Made by a program: the position numbers and the translations under genes. The notes under the pieces were generated by a model that ran no database searches, was not told the DNA's origin, and saw only the letters and a list, made by a program, of their open reading frames with translations. A DNA stretch of 48,206 nucleotides from Gammaproteobacteria bacterium. GTDB taxonomy: Bacteria > Pseudomonadota > Gammaproteobacteria > SZUA-229. This document shows positions 1 to 7,283 of the stretch, piece by piece. The DNA lies in assembly GCA_030148865.1 (NCBI GenBank), contig JASBSR010000037.1, positions 1 through 48,206 of the forward strand, read 5' to 3'. Every line of letters begins with the position of its first letter. Within the stretch, counting starts at the first letter, position 1.

Positions 1-75
1 TGAATCTTCCACGGCGTCTTGATTGATCGTCACAAACCGGTAGCGCCGTGGCGCACGGATGATGGTCTGACTCAT
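1..75 (-). CDS. 5' end of an HTH-type gene, cut by the window edge
   Basis: Only the first 25 codons are present, reading MSQTIIRAPRRYRFVTINQD and on to the window edge. This start resembles small replication or helix-turn-helix (HTH_36-like) proteins of plasmids and integrative elements, which often begin with an IIRAPR-type stretch. The ATG overlaps the stop of the upstream gene (ATGA at 72-75), so the two are probably translated together. The function is inferred from a very short segment and is uncertain. Confidence 0.5.
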   Translation of the reverse strand, partial: MSQTIIRAPRRYRFVTINQDAVEDS

Positions 76-323
76 GATTCATCGGTACCGATGATGATTC
101 GGGCAACCTCCATGGCAGGGTAGTACACACGTCGACCGATCTTGCGGCCGCAGGCCTTGAGTGATCGGGTCTGCTGGTCGCAGGGATAACTCAGACTGTA
201 ACGCAAGCCGCCGGTGGAACGTTTCAGCAGCTCTGCAAGTTGTGTTTGCGATAGCAATAAACCAAAGCGTTCGGTCAGTTGATTCTCCAGTGTTACCACA
301 CTCGTGCTCTCTTGCTCTTGCAT
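72..323 (-). CDS. Small HTH/excisionase-like DNA-binding protein of a putative integrative element
   Basis: This is an 83-residue protein if it starts at the internal ATG at 323; an upstream in-frame ATG at 368 would give 98 residues. The central part (LSQTQLAELL, then a basic KIGRRVYYPAMEVARII end) has the look of a MerR/AlpA-like winged helix that ends by contacting DNA through a GRRVYF-type hairpin. Such proteins are common beside integrases and replication genes of genomic islands. It overlaps the next gene by 4 bases. Together with its position beside the tRNA-Leu 3' end this suggests an island boundary. No integrase is visible, so that is inference. Confidence 0.55.
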   Translation of the reverse strand: MQEQESTSVVTLENQLTERFGLLLSQTQLAELLKRSTGGLRYSLSYPCDQQTRSLKACGRKIGRRVYYPAMEVARIIIGTDES

Positions 324-395
324 TATCTGTCTTTTCTGTGTGCATGATTTGCAAACATCAGATTGCACAACACATAACGCGTTTGCCTGAACTGA

Positions 396-418
396 ATGTT
401 TAGCAGTGTGGTAAACAT
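396..418. promoter_or_regulatory. Inverted repeat upstream of the HTH genes, possible operator
   Basis: The sequence has perfect 7-base arms ATGTTTA and TAAACAT separated by 9 bases. It lies about 75-95 bases upstream of the small HTH gene on the minus strand, where an autoregulatory operator would be expected. Binding by either adjacent regulator is a guess. Confidence 0.35.
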
Positions 419-631
419 TTAATTTTGATTTAGTAAATTACACGCTGTTGGTGTCAGTACATATGGGAAAAAGAGGCGTAACGCGCGGGCAGAAAAAGAT
501 AGATTACGTGTTAAGCAACTGTTTTACCGCAAGAAGTGTCAAAATGCGGCAAGAAGCGCAACTGGTTGATTTTTGATAATGGTGCCCGGGGCCGGGGTCG
601 AACCGGCACAGTGTTACCACCGAGGGATTTT

Positions 632-1065
632 CTTACCAGCTACAGCTTTCGCTGCGCGTCACTTAAAACGCTTTGTGGTCTGGACTTTCTCTTTACCATA
701 TCATACTGTTTCATGAACAATATAACGTAGGCAGGAGCCGTCAAGTCTCTACACTTTCCAGTGAGCTTGCATCATGCATCAATGAAACGGCATAAATATA
801 CTGAAGCACAAAACAAAAGGCCGTGAAGAGTAGCCAGTCAATGCGACAGGTCTTATTGCAGTTAAATGTTGCTGCATACGGTGGCAATTATGAGGTGCTA
901 AATAAAGCGATTAAGCCCTACTTGCCACACAATGACTCCAGCTTGCAGAAGCAGGAATCGCTCAAAGGCTTAGCTCGGGATTGCCACCACCAGTGGTGCT
1001 GAGGTTTCCCCGAATTTGACTCCATTCACACCAGAAGTTTCCAGTCTGGGTGCTCAAAGATATAT
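632..1065 (-). ncRNA. Group I self-splicing intron in tRNA-Leu(UAA)
   Basis: This 434-nt insertion follows U34 of the anticodon and ends in G (the omega-G) before A35, as expected of a group I intron. The 5' exon end CUU can pair with an internal guide GAG at 1056-1054, leaving the U.G wobble at the splice site. Core elements recall cyanobacterial trnL introns: GGGGAAACC (about 1011-1003), CAATCCCGAGCTAAGCC (982-966), AGAGACTTGACGG (P7 5' side, GACTT at 747-743) and AGAGAAAGTCC (P7 3' side, AAGTC at 687-683). A GAAA-capped hairpin CAGCGAAAGCTG (654-643) fits P9. P7 is GACTT/AAGTC here and, as I recall, GACUC/GAGUC in Anabaena, a compensatory change. An enlarged peripheral domain of about 200 nt lies between P5/P6 and P7. 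Self-splicing is not shown. Confidence 0.92.
805..1002 (+). pseudogene. Remnant of an HNH-type homing endonuclease, antisense within the intron
   Basis: The plus strand has an open frame of 65 codons (805-999, stop TGA at 1000) lying across the intron's enlarged peripheral domain and running into the core. Its translation has the pattern AVKSSQS, then VLLQLNV, then GGNY, then a basic/hydrophobic stretch. That matches a module I know from the DNA-binding part of HNH homing endonucleases (AV..S.S...VL..LGL...GGNY). The GIDTSHF-like continuation is degenerate (LPHNDS) and no HNH nuclease motif follows, so the nuclease is lost. The frame is opposite to the tRNA. An ATG occurs at 841, but I treat this as a fossil. 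Homology was judged by eye. Confidence 0.6.
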
Positions 1066-1100
1066 AAGTCCCTTGCGTCTACCAATTTCGCCACCCGGGC

Positions 1101-1282
1101 AGGATGGTCTTACTTTCAAACAAATTACAAATTACAACTCTCATCATCAAGTCGCTCGATGAGCTACAGTCTACCACTACGCCACCCGGGCAGGATGGTC
1201 TTACTTTCAAACAAATTACAAATTACAACTCTCATCATCAAGTCGCTCGATGAGCTACGGTCTACCACAACGCCACCCGGGC
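1101..1282. repeat. Two 91-bp tandem repeats carrying copies of the tRNA-Leu 5' end
   Basis: The units 1101-1191 and 1192-1282 differ at only a few positions (for example TACAGTC versus TACGGTC). Each begins, on the minus strand, with GCCCGGGTGGCG and a D-arm-like TGGTAGAC, the same start as tRNA-Leu at 1100, then diverges. The motif GCCCGGGTGGCG therefore occurs three times at exact 91-base spacing. Neither unit can form a complete tRNA. They lie in the transcript leader between tRNA-Cys and tRNA-Leu. Confidence 0.85.
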
Positions 1283-1348
1283 AGGATGATGAGGTCCGTA
1301 TTCTAATGTTTATCGGTGTTTAGTGAAATAGCAAATGGAAAATAGAAA

Positions 1349-1422
1349 TGGAGGCGGGACCCGGAGTCGAACCGAGATACGCGGATTTGCAATCCGATGC
1401 ATAGCCATTCTGCCATCCCGCC
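1349..1422 (-). tRNA. cysT: tRNA-Cys(GCA)
   Basis: This is a 74-nt tRNA with acceptor GGCGGGA, D-arm AGAATGGCTATGC, anticodon loop ATTGCAA (anticodon GCA), TPsiC arm GGTTCGACTCC and encoded TCCA. It sits between tRNA-Gly and tRNA-Leu as in the E. coli glyW-cysT-leuZ cluster. Confidence 0.97.
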
Positions 1423-1515
1423 ATGTTTATTTACACGCTTTGTTGCTTTACGACTGCCATGATACTCGTTGTGGTGATCAGTATCGACTGCTATAGACTA
1501 GCATCAGCCTTAAAC

Positions 1516-1540
1516 AAAAAAACCCTGCTGGCGAGGGTTT
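1516..1540 (-). terminator. Rho-independent terminator after tRNA-Gly
   Basis: On the minus strand AAACCCT pairs with AGGGTTT around the loop CGCCAGC, followed by a T run. It lies 13 bases downstream of tRNA-Gly. It could separate tRNA-Gly from tRNA-Cys/tRNA-Leu, which would then need their own promoter, or act only partially. Confidence 0.7.
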
Positions 1541-1552
1541 CTGGCTAAAATT

Positions 1553-1627
1553 TGGAGCGGGAAACGAGATTCGAACTCGCGACCCCAACCTTGGCAAGGT
1601 TGTGCTCTACCACTGAGCTATTCCCGC
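1553..1627 (-). tRNA. glyW: tRNA-Gly(GCC)
   Basis: This is a 75-nt tRNA with acceptor GCGGGAA, D-arm AGCTCAGTGGTAGAGC, anticodon loop TTGCCAA (anticodon GCC), TPsiC arm AGTTCGAATCT and encoded TCCA. It is nearly identical to E. coli glyW and lies directly after pgsA on the same strand. Confidence 0.98.
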
Positions 1628-1692
1628 GCGTCAAGAGGCCGTTATTCTAGCGGCGAACTCTTTTCTGTCAAGCTGTAATCACACGAAAACGC

Positions 1693-2250
1693 TTATGTAG
1701 AGCGTTTAATTGTCTTCCACGCGGCCTGTAGATAGACCAGCATGGATAAAATCGTTAACAAAGCCGCCCACACCAACAAACCGGTACCCAGAATAAAAGT
1801 CGGCATGCCGAATAGATCCTGCTCGTAAATCAGAAATAAAATCGCAAACATCTGGCCCACGGTTTTGGCTTTGCCGACAAATGAAACTGCCACCTGCTCA
1901 CTTTTACCCTGCACCGCCATCCATTCACGCAAGGACGAGACGATGATTTCACGCGCAATAATAATCAGCGATGAGCCCAGCAGCCAGAGATTATCGGGGT
2001 GTTCAGCGATCAGCAGCAGCAAAGCAATGATCACCATCAGCTTGTCGGCCAGCGGGTCGAGAAAAGCCCCGAGCGCCGACTGCTGGTTGAGTTTGCGTGC
2101 CAGATAGCCGTCGAACCAGTCCGAAATCGAGGCCAGCCAGAAAATAAATGTGGCGAGTAAGTGCGACCAGCTCTGTGGCAGGTAAAAAGTGCCGATAAAT
2201 ACGGGAATCAGCACAATACGGAATACGGTGATAGCGTTGGGTATATTCAC
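1693..2250 (-). CDS. pgsA: CDP-diacylglycerol--glycerol-3-phosphate 3-phosphatidyltransferase
   Basis: This integral inner-membrane enzyme makes phosphatidylglycerophosphate from CDP-diacylglycerol and glycerol-3-phosphate, the committed step to phosphatidylglycerol and cardiolipin. The 185-residue protein has the usual family length. The CDP-alcohol phosphotransferase signature is complete near residues 43-70 (DWFDGYLAR, then GAFLDPLADK), and several hydrophobic segments surround it. It starts 5 bases after the uvrC stop and precedes tRNA-Gly, so it is probably co-transcribed with uvrC. This matches the E. coli uvrC-pgsA-glyW order. Confidence 0.96.
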   Translation of the reverse strand: MNIPNAITVFRIVLIPVFIGTFYLPQSWSHLLATFIFWLASISDWFDGYLARKLNQQSALGAFLDPLADKLMVIIALLLLIAEHPDNLWLLGSSLIIIAREIIVSSLREWMAVQGKSEQVAVSFVGKAKTVGQMFAILFLIYEQDLFGMPTFILGTGLLVWAALLTILSMLVYLQAAWKTIKRST

Positions 2251-2255
2251 AAATC

Positions 2256-4085
2256 TCAGCTTTCGTGGAATTGGTCGTAAATCTGCTGGGCCAGCTTTTT
2301 GTTAATGCCGGGGATTTTAGCAAGATCCTCCACACCTGCGCGGGTAATTCCCTGCAGGCCGCCGTAAAACTTGAGCAGGGTCTGGCGGCGTTTGGGACCC
2401 AGCCCCGGAATCTGTTCCAGCGGCGATTCTCTGCGTGCTTTGGCACGCTGGGCGCGGTGCCCGGAGATGGCAAAGCGATGTGCCTCGTTGCGTATCTGCA
2501 ACACCAGATTCAGCGCTGCGGATTCGATGCCCAGGTATTTCTCGGCGCGACCATCGCCGAATACCAGTTTTTCCAGCCCGGCCTTGCGACCTTCGCCCTT
2601 GGCCACACCCACCAGCAGGATCGAGTGCAGGCCGAGTGCGTCCATGACTTCCATCGCCTGGCGCAGCTGGCCCTTGCCACCGTCGATAAACAGCACCTCT
2701 GGCAGTTTTTGTTCCTGATCTTCAGCTTTGCGAAAACGCCGACTCAACGCCTGTTTCATCGCTGCATAGTCATCACCGGGGGTAATATCCTTGATGTTGT
2801 AGCGCCGGTAGTCGCTTTTCAGCGGGCCTTCGGGGGTTAGCACCACGCAGGAAGCCATGGTCGCCTCGCCCAGGGTGTGGCTGATATCGAAGCATTCCAG
2901 CCGTAGCGGTAATTCTTCCAGTTCGAGCAGGGTCTGCAAATTCTCGAAGCGTTGCATCATGCCGCTGCGCGAGGCCAGCCGCACCGCCAGTGCGCCGGCC
3001 GCATTATCCTGCGCCATCTTCCGCCAGCGCGCACGTTCACCACGAACATTGTGGCGCAGCGCGACTTTGTGGCCAGCGCTTTCGCTCAATGTCTGCTGGA
3101 TCAACTCGGCATCGTCGGGCAGTGCCGAGACGATGATTTCCGAGGGCATCTCGCGACTCAGATAAAACTGCGGGATAAACGCCGCCAGAATCTGCTCGGG
3201 CGCCATCGCTTCCGGCAATTTCGGGAAATAGCTGCGGTTACCCAGACTCAGGCCATTGCGCACATAGAACACCTGCACACAGGCCTGCCCGGCTTCGCTG
3301 GCGCAGGCCAGAATGTCGATATCGCCCTGATCGCCGCTGACATACTGGCGTTCGGCGACTTTTTGCAAATGCTGGATCTGATCGCGATAGGTCGCGGCTT
3401 TTTCAAAATTGCGTTTTGCCGCCGCCTTTTCCATGGCCGCGACCAGCTCGTTGATGATCTGCCTGCTTTTGCCGGCGAGAAACAGCATCGCGTGTTTGAT
3501 GTCGATGCCATAGGCCTGCTCCGAGATATAGCCGACACAGGGCGCGGAGCAGCGCTTGATCTGGTATTGCAGACAGGGTCGCGAGCGATTGCGAAACACG
3601 CTATCTTCGCAAGAGCGAATTTTGAACGTGCTTTGCAATAAATGGATGGTTTCACGCACCGCAGTGGCACTGGGGTACGGGCCGAGATATTTCCCCGGGC
3701 GCTTACGCGCGCCGCGATGCACTTCGATACCGGGATAGGCCAGCGTATCGGACACATAAATATGGGGGTAGCTTTTATCATCGCGCATCAGCACGTTGTA
3801 GCGCGGGCTGAATTCCTTGATCAGGTTGCTTTCCAGAATCAGGGCTTCGCTTTCGGTATGGGTTACCGTCACCGTGATACTGCGCGTGTGCGAGAGCATC
3901 ACCGCAGTTTTCGCACTGATACCCGTGTTGCGGAAATAACTGCTGAGACGGTTTTTCAGATTTTTTGCCTTACCGACGTACAGCACCCTGTCGTCGGCGT
4001 TGAACATGCGATAGACACCGGGGCGACTGGTCACAGTTCTGAGAAATGCCTTGTGGTCGAAAACCGGCGTGGACGTGTCGCTCAT
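2256..4085 (-). CDS. uvrC: Excinuclease ABC subunit C
   Basis: UvrC makes the two incisions flanking bulky DNA lesions in UvrABC nucleotide excision repair. The 609-residue protein has the expected layout. An N-terminal GIY-YIG nuclease (RPGVYRMF then VLYVGKAKNLKNRLSSYF, residues about 20-55) is followed by a UVR motif near residue 210 (EKAAAKRNFEKAATYRDQI). An RNase H-like C-terminal nuclease comes next, then two helix-hairpin-helix motifs at the end (IPGLGPKRR and IPGINKKLA). I chose the ATG at 4085 because the 22 codons upstream are unlike the family. The usual upstream partner uvrY lies 3.6 kb away, beyond an accessory island. Confidence 0.96.
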   Translation of the reverse strand: MSDTSTPVFDHKAFLRTVTSRPGVYRMFNADDRVLYVGKAKNLKNRLSSYFRNTGISAKTAVMLSHTRSITVTVTHTESEALILESNLIKEFSPRYNVLMRDDKSYPHIYVSDTLAYPGIEVHRGARKRPGKYLGPYPSATAVRETIHLLQSTFKIRSCEDSVFRNRSRPCLQYQIKRCSAPCVGYISEQAYGIDIKHAMLFLAGKSRQIINELVAAMEKAAAKRNFEKAATYRDQIQHLQKVAERQYVSGDQGDIDILACASEAGQACVQVFYVRNGLSLGNRSYFPKLPEAMAPEQILAAFIPQFYLSREMPSEIIVSALPDDAELIQQTLSESAGHKVALRHNVRGERARWRKMAQDNAAGALAVRLASRSGMMQRFENLQTLLELEELPLRLECFDISHTLGEATMASCVVLTPEGPLKSDYRRYNIKDITPGDDYAAMKQALSRRFRKAEDQEQKLPEVLFIDGGKGQLRQAMEVMDALGLHSILLVGVAKGEGRKAGLEKLVFGDGRAEKYLGIESAALNLVLQIRNEAHRFAISGHRAQRAKARRESPLEQIPGLGPKRRQTLLKFYGGLQGITRAGVEDLAKIPGINKKLAQQIYDQFHES

Positions 4086-4561
4086 GGCCTTAGTATAAAG
4101 AAAAATGCTGGGAAAAGACTTTTGGCACACAGAACACTGAGTTAAAAACAATACATGTCACCCTGAACCGAATCGCGCTTACTTGAGCGTAACCAGATTT
4201 AGGCATCATCATTCCGGTATGTTGTTGGGACGAGGATATCCTGGATATGCACTTAAGTGTAGTAGTTCACACCTGATCTGAGATTATGAGGTATGCGACA
4301 TGATATACACCGGCATTATAACGGTTATAAAAATCCTGTTGCAGGTTACCGGGCCTTTTGTGTGAGGCCGGATGACACCGCCCCAGCCTGTCGAGCGCTT
4401 TTGGCGAAGAAGAATCCAGGGTCACCGCGGTATACCATCCTTCGCTCGCTAAAGCGCTTCGCCTCTGCGTTCTCTGTGCCCACAGTGACAACGCTTTTCT
4501 ATTTGTCGAGCCGAATAATCCATTCAAAAAAACCGTGACTATTTTGAGTCGATGTGGATAA
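4086..4561. other. Intergenic stretch with dispersed-repeat fragments
   Basis: I see no convincing gene here. The stretch holds the start of one dispersed repeat (4141-4169, shared with 5082-5112) and a longer one (4391-4450, shared with 17051-17107). An open frame on the minus strand at 4267-4527 runs through this repeat and is probably spurious. Confidence 0.6.
4391..4450 (+). repeat. Dispersed intergenic repeat, family A copy 1
   Basis: The core (GAGCG, then GAAGAAGAATCCAGG, then TCACC, TATAC and CTCGCTCGCT-like ends) recurs at 17051-17107. Such elements are usual in gaps between operons and have no coding capacity. Confidence 0.65.
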
Positions 4562-4960
4562 TTCGGCGCGACCTTTAGTGGTCAGTATACCTCCACCGAA
4601 GGCGTAGCAGGTACGTGGACACTGCCCCCTGATAGTGGCAACTTCTCAGGGGCACGCATCGGCGGCGCAGCCAATGCTGCCTATCGGTTTACCGGAAATT
4701 ATACCGGTACTACGGATGACGGATTATTTTCTTTCGATGTTGACGGCAGTAATGCCATTACCGGGGTGGCCTATAGTGTGCCGGGTGATGTTTTGCTGAC
4801 CCTGACCGGCTCGGTTTCGGGCACCGCCTTAACAGCCACCGCATCCGACGGCACCAGTATCACTGGCACATTGGATACAACAACGGGCAGTCTCAGTGGT
4901 AACTGGACTGATGGCGTGGATTCAGGCACCTACGTTGGCGCGGGTTGCAAGCTTAATTAA
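4562..4960 (+). pseudogene. 3' fragment of a repetitive, glycine/threonine-rich secreted protein
   Basis: An open frame of 132 codons runs from just after a stop (4559) to TAA at 4958, with no plausible start at its head. The translation is low in charge and rich in Gly, Thr and Ser. It shows two related repeats: one containing FSGQYTSTEG and GNFSGARIG, and one containing ITGTLDTTTGSLSGNW and DSGTYVGAG. This looks like the beta-rich C-terminal end of a surface or secreted protein whose 5' part has been lost. A GTG at 4766 could start a 64-residue product, but no ribosome binding site supports it. I do not recognise the family. Confidence 0.5.
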
Positions 4961-4991
4961 ACGCATTTCACCGCGATAATTAAAGGCGCGG

Positions 4992-5038
4992 GTTCGGGCA
5001 CAAATAAGCCGTATTTGTCTGCTTATTTGTGCCTGAAC
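4992..5038. terminator. Long hairpin downstream of the gene fragment
   Basis: Two 18-base arms (GTTCGGGCACAAATAAGC and GCTTATTTGTGCCTGAAC) pair with one G.T mismatch around an 11-base loop. It lies 32 bases after the stop of the repetitive-protein fragment. There is no T run, so it could be a factor-dependent terminator, a transcript-stabilising hairpin or a mobile repeat. Confidence 0.5.
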
Positions 5039-5081
5039 TTGTGCCTGTAGCAGGGCTGCGTGACATATCCTGATTCACAGC

Positions 5082-5201
5082 GTTAAAAACAATAAAAGAC
5101 ATGTCACCCTGAGCCGATTTTGCGGCTAAATCGCCTGGAGCGATTTTGAAAGCTGCTTGTTAGCTGGCCCGTCAGGGCGGAAGGCAGAAAGCCTGGAGTA
5201 A
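5082..5201. repeat. Dispersed intergenic repeats, families A and B
   Basis: The segment GTTAAAAACAATA plus ACATGTCACCCTGA (5082-5112) repeats 4141-4166. The segment 5164-5201 (CTGGCCCGTCAGGGCGGAAG and onward) is the inverse of 47918-47955. They fill the gap between the gene fragment and the uracil-DNA glycosylase gene. Confidence 0.65.
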
Positions 5202-5270
5202 CACAGGGTCTAATTTTAACCGCTTCAGATTCTTCCGGGCTCCTGCCATGTGTTCTCGGGGGCAGGTTTT

Positions 5271-5900
5271 TTACGTGGCCAGCAATTTGCGAGCACGGGC
5301 GAAGATTTGTGCGAACATTTCTGGCGTCAGGCGCCGGGTATTGGTGTTGTAGCGCGAGCAGTGGTAGGAGTCGATCAGCAGGCCGTTGGCGAGTGGGTGT
5401 TCCAGGCCGTGGCCAAAGACGTGGGCGCTTTGTTTCATCTTCAGTGCACGCAGCACAGCTTTGTGCGCGATACCGCCGAGTGCGATGATGATGTGATGGT
5501 TCGGCAGCGCACTCAGCTCCTGTTGCAGCCAGTCGTTGCAGGTGTTGATTTCGCTGCCGACCGGCTTGTTTTGTGGCGGCAGGCATTTGACCGCATTGGT
5601 GATGCGGCAGTTTTTCAGTTTTAGTCCGTCTGTTACAGAAACCGACTGTGGTTTGCTGGCAAAACCGTATTTATGCAGAGTTTCGTACAACAGTATGCCC
5701 GCGTAATCGCCGGTGAACGGCCTCCCGCTGGCATTGGCACCGTGCATCCCGGGAGCCAGACCGACAATACAAAGCCGGGCTTTGGCGTCGCCAAAAGCAG
5801 GCACTGGGCGCGCAAAATAATCAGGATGTTCTACTTTCACCTGATCGAGAAAATTTGCCAGTCGCGGACAGCGGCGGCAGTCGGAATCAAATTTAAACAC
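5271..5900 (-). CDS. Uracil-DNA glycosylase, family 5 (UDGb-type)
   Basis: This enzyme excises uracil and related deaminated bases from DNA, starting base-excision repair. The 209-residue protein carries the family 5 signature GLAPGMHGANASGRPFTGDY near residues 47-66 and the C-terminal motif HCSRYNTNTRRLTP near residue 180. Four cysteines fit a 4Fe-4S cluster (C8 and C11 in CRRC, then one in KCLPP and one in NTCNDW). The second motif has HCS where many relatives have HPS. The gene stands alone between repeats in the island separating uvrC from the GacA gene. Family-level confidence is high; exact substrate range is unknown. Confidence 0.88.
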   Translation of the reverse strand: MFKFDSDCRRCPRLANFLDQVKVEHPDYFARPVPAFGDAKARLCIVGLAPGMHGANASGRPFTGDYAGILLYETLHKYGFASKPQSVSVTDGLKLKNCRITNAVKCLPPQNKPVGSEINTCNDWLQQELSALPNHHIIIALGGIAHKAVLRALKMKQSAHVFGHGLEHPLANGLLIDSYHCSRYNTNTRRLTPEMFAQIFARARKLLAT

Positions 5901-6214
5901 GGGCGTTGTTATCTTGATGGCTAAACAAACGGGGAGCCTTTATTTAATCATATATCTGCGGTACCTGCCGCTATCAGCGGAGGATTAAAATACTTTTTCA
6001 GGCCAGGCGGCTTCAGGATTGCATTTGCTGTCTGCAAGGATATTCTCGGCATTCCCGTATGCTTCTGGCGGGGATCCACGGTTTAAACCAGTGGGGTTCC
6101 GGGCAGAAACAGACCGAATGACGACGCCCAAATTTTGTTACGCTTAGGCTGCTAATTATCCCTTTACAACAAGTACATAATTTGGCATAATGCACTCGTT
6201 GTCAAGGGGGGTGT
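5901..6214. other. Intergenic stretch without recognised features
   Basis: I see no gene or clear RNA here. The right part presumably holds the left end of the decayed insertion sequence, but I could not identify its terminal inverted repeat. Confidence 0.4.
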
Positions 6215-6876
6215 ATGAAATACACATTCCGTCAATTCCAAGCTGATTTCCCAGATGATGATGCCTGTCTAGACAGGATCATGCGACTCCGTTATGGCGC
6301 TAAACCTTACTGCACTAAGTGCGAACAAGAAAAAACCTTTACCCGCATTCAAGGTCGCCGCCAGTACGCATGTTCTTGTGGCCACCAGCTTGCACCCTGC
6401 GCTGGCACGATCTACCAGAAATCACGCACACCACTTACATTGTGGTTCCACGCTATGTATCTAATGACTGCTGCCCGTAATGGCGTATCAGCTAAAGCGT
6501 TAGAGCGTCAGCTGGGCGTGACCTACAAGTGCGCTTGGCGTATCGGCCACCAGATTCGTGAACGCATGGGCAAAAGGAACGACTTCGCGACACCAAATCA
6601 ACCACTCTAAGGCCGATCATCAAAAAGCATGTTCGCCCAGGTTCTACGATCAGCACTGATGAGTTGCGTTCTTATAAAAAGCTCCACTACATGGGTTATG
6701 ACCACGATTCTGTACAACATGGTGTCCGCCAATACGCGAAATACAGCAAACACGTTCATGTGCCCCGTCAGCACTTACAAAAATACGTTGGTGAGTTTGA
6801 ATTCCGATTTAATAATCGGAAGAATCCGGCTTTGATGTTTTACCGGATGTTGTCTTTACTTTCTAAGCCAGAGTAG
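6215..6876 (+). pseudogene. Decayed IS1595-family transposase
   Basis: The first 131 codons (6215-6610) encode the typical IS1595 N-terminus: a zinc ribbon with CTKC and CSCG, then TIYQKSRTPLTLWFHAMYL, then an HTH-like region ending QIRERMGK. The frame then breaks near 6600. The C-terminal part continues in the next frame (about 6612-6876) with STDELRSY, HVHV and EFEFRFNNRKNP, the expected end of the DDE domain. The middle of the domain, including the first catalytic Asp region (normally VEIDETY-like), is missing. A deletion plus frameshift therefore inactivated it. A strong ribosome binding site (AGGGGGG) precedes the ATG. Confidence 0.88.
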
Positions 6877-7040
6877 CTAGAAACATTTTGCTGTGTGCCT
6901 AGACTTAATATCAGAATCAACGGGAAAGCATTTGTTTGTTATCGGGTTGTACCAAATTTCATGATCTCCTTTCCCTTGTCTATGAAATTTGCAGTTGTTC
7001 TTAGTCAGTATTTTTTTACGTCCGGTGTAAACCCTGCCAT

Positions 7041-7277
7041 TTAACATCCTTGCGCTAGAAACTGTTTCTCGGCAAGCAAACTAAATGGTATACCGGACGG
7101 TGCGCACGACTCAATCAGGCCGTTCTCAATTAATAATTCGGGGATCATGACGCAGTGTTTACGCTCTAATTCTTCTGCGGTAGATGCCTCTGTTATTAAG
7201 CCCGGGACATCATCGCTCGTGGCTACCCAGACCAATGCCTCTGGATCCCAAGTAGCTTTTACAAGAATTGTATCCAT
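7041..7277 (-). CDS. DUF1902 family protein (HicB-like antitoxin fold)
   Basis: This 78-residue protein begins MDTILVKATWDPEALVWVAT and contains DDVPGLITEA, the hallmark of DUF1902, a family related in fold to HicB antitoxins and often found in toxin-antitoxin-like pairs. The C-terminal IPFSLLAEKQ end also fits the family. It starts 6 bases after the stop of a 52-codon gene, so the two form a small operon. No recognisable HicA toxin is present. Function is unproven. Confidence 0.75.
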   Translation of the reverse strand: MDTILVKATWDPEALVWVATSDDVPGLITEASTAEELERKHCVMIPELLIENGLIESCAPSGIPFSLLAEKQFLAQGC

Positions 7278-7283
7278 ATTTAG

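Larger units (their letters stand above)
580..1100 (-). tRNA. leuZ: tRNA-Leu(UAA), interrupted by a group I intron
   Basis: The 5' exon is 1066-1100 (35 nt: acceptor GCCCGGG, D-arm with TTGGTAGAC, ending GGGACTT). The 3' exon is 580-631 (52 nt: AAAATCCCT, long variable arm, TPsiC arm GGTTCGACCCC, acceptor and encoded CCA). Joined they give an 87-nt class II tRNA-Leu with anticodon loop CTTAAAA, so the anticodon is UAA. The interruption lies between U34 and A35. The gene follows tRNA-Gly and tRNA-Cys and then pgsA-uvrC, matching E. coli glyW-cysT-leuZ, so this is the native leuZ locus. Function depends on splicing. Confidence 0.95.

Noticed and set aside
536..730. Open frame of 64 codons across the tRNA-Leu exon-intron junction
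   Set aside because: It runs antisense through the 3' exon and the conserved intron core, so it is a by-product of RNA sequence.
4267..4527. 86-codon frame on the minus strand
   Set aside because: It overlaps a dispersed repeat (4391-4450) and has no start context or recognisable motif.
6130..6920. Terminal inverted repeats for the IS1595 remnant
   Set aside because: TAGGC is seen on both sides, but the match does not extend, so I could not define element ends.
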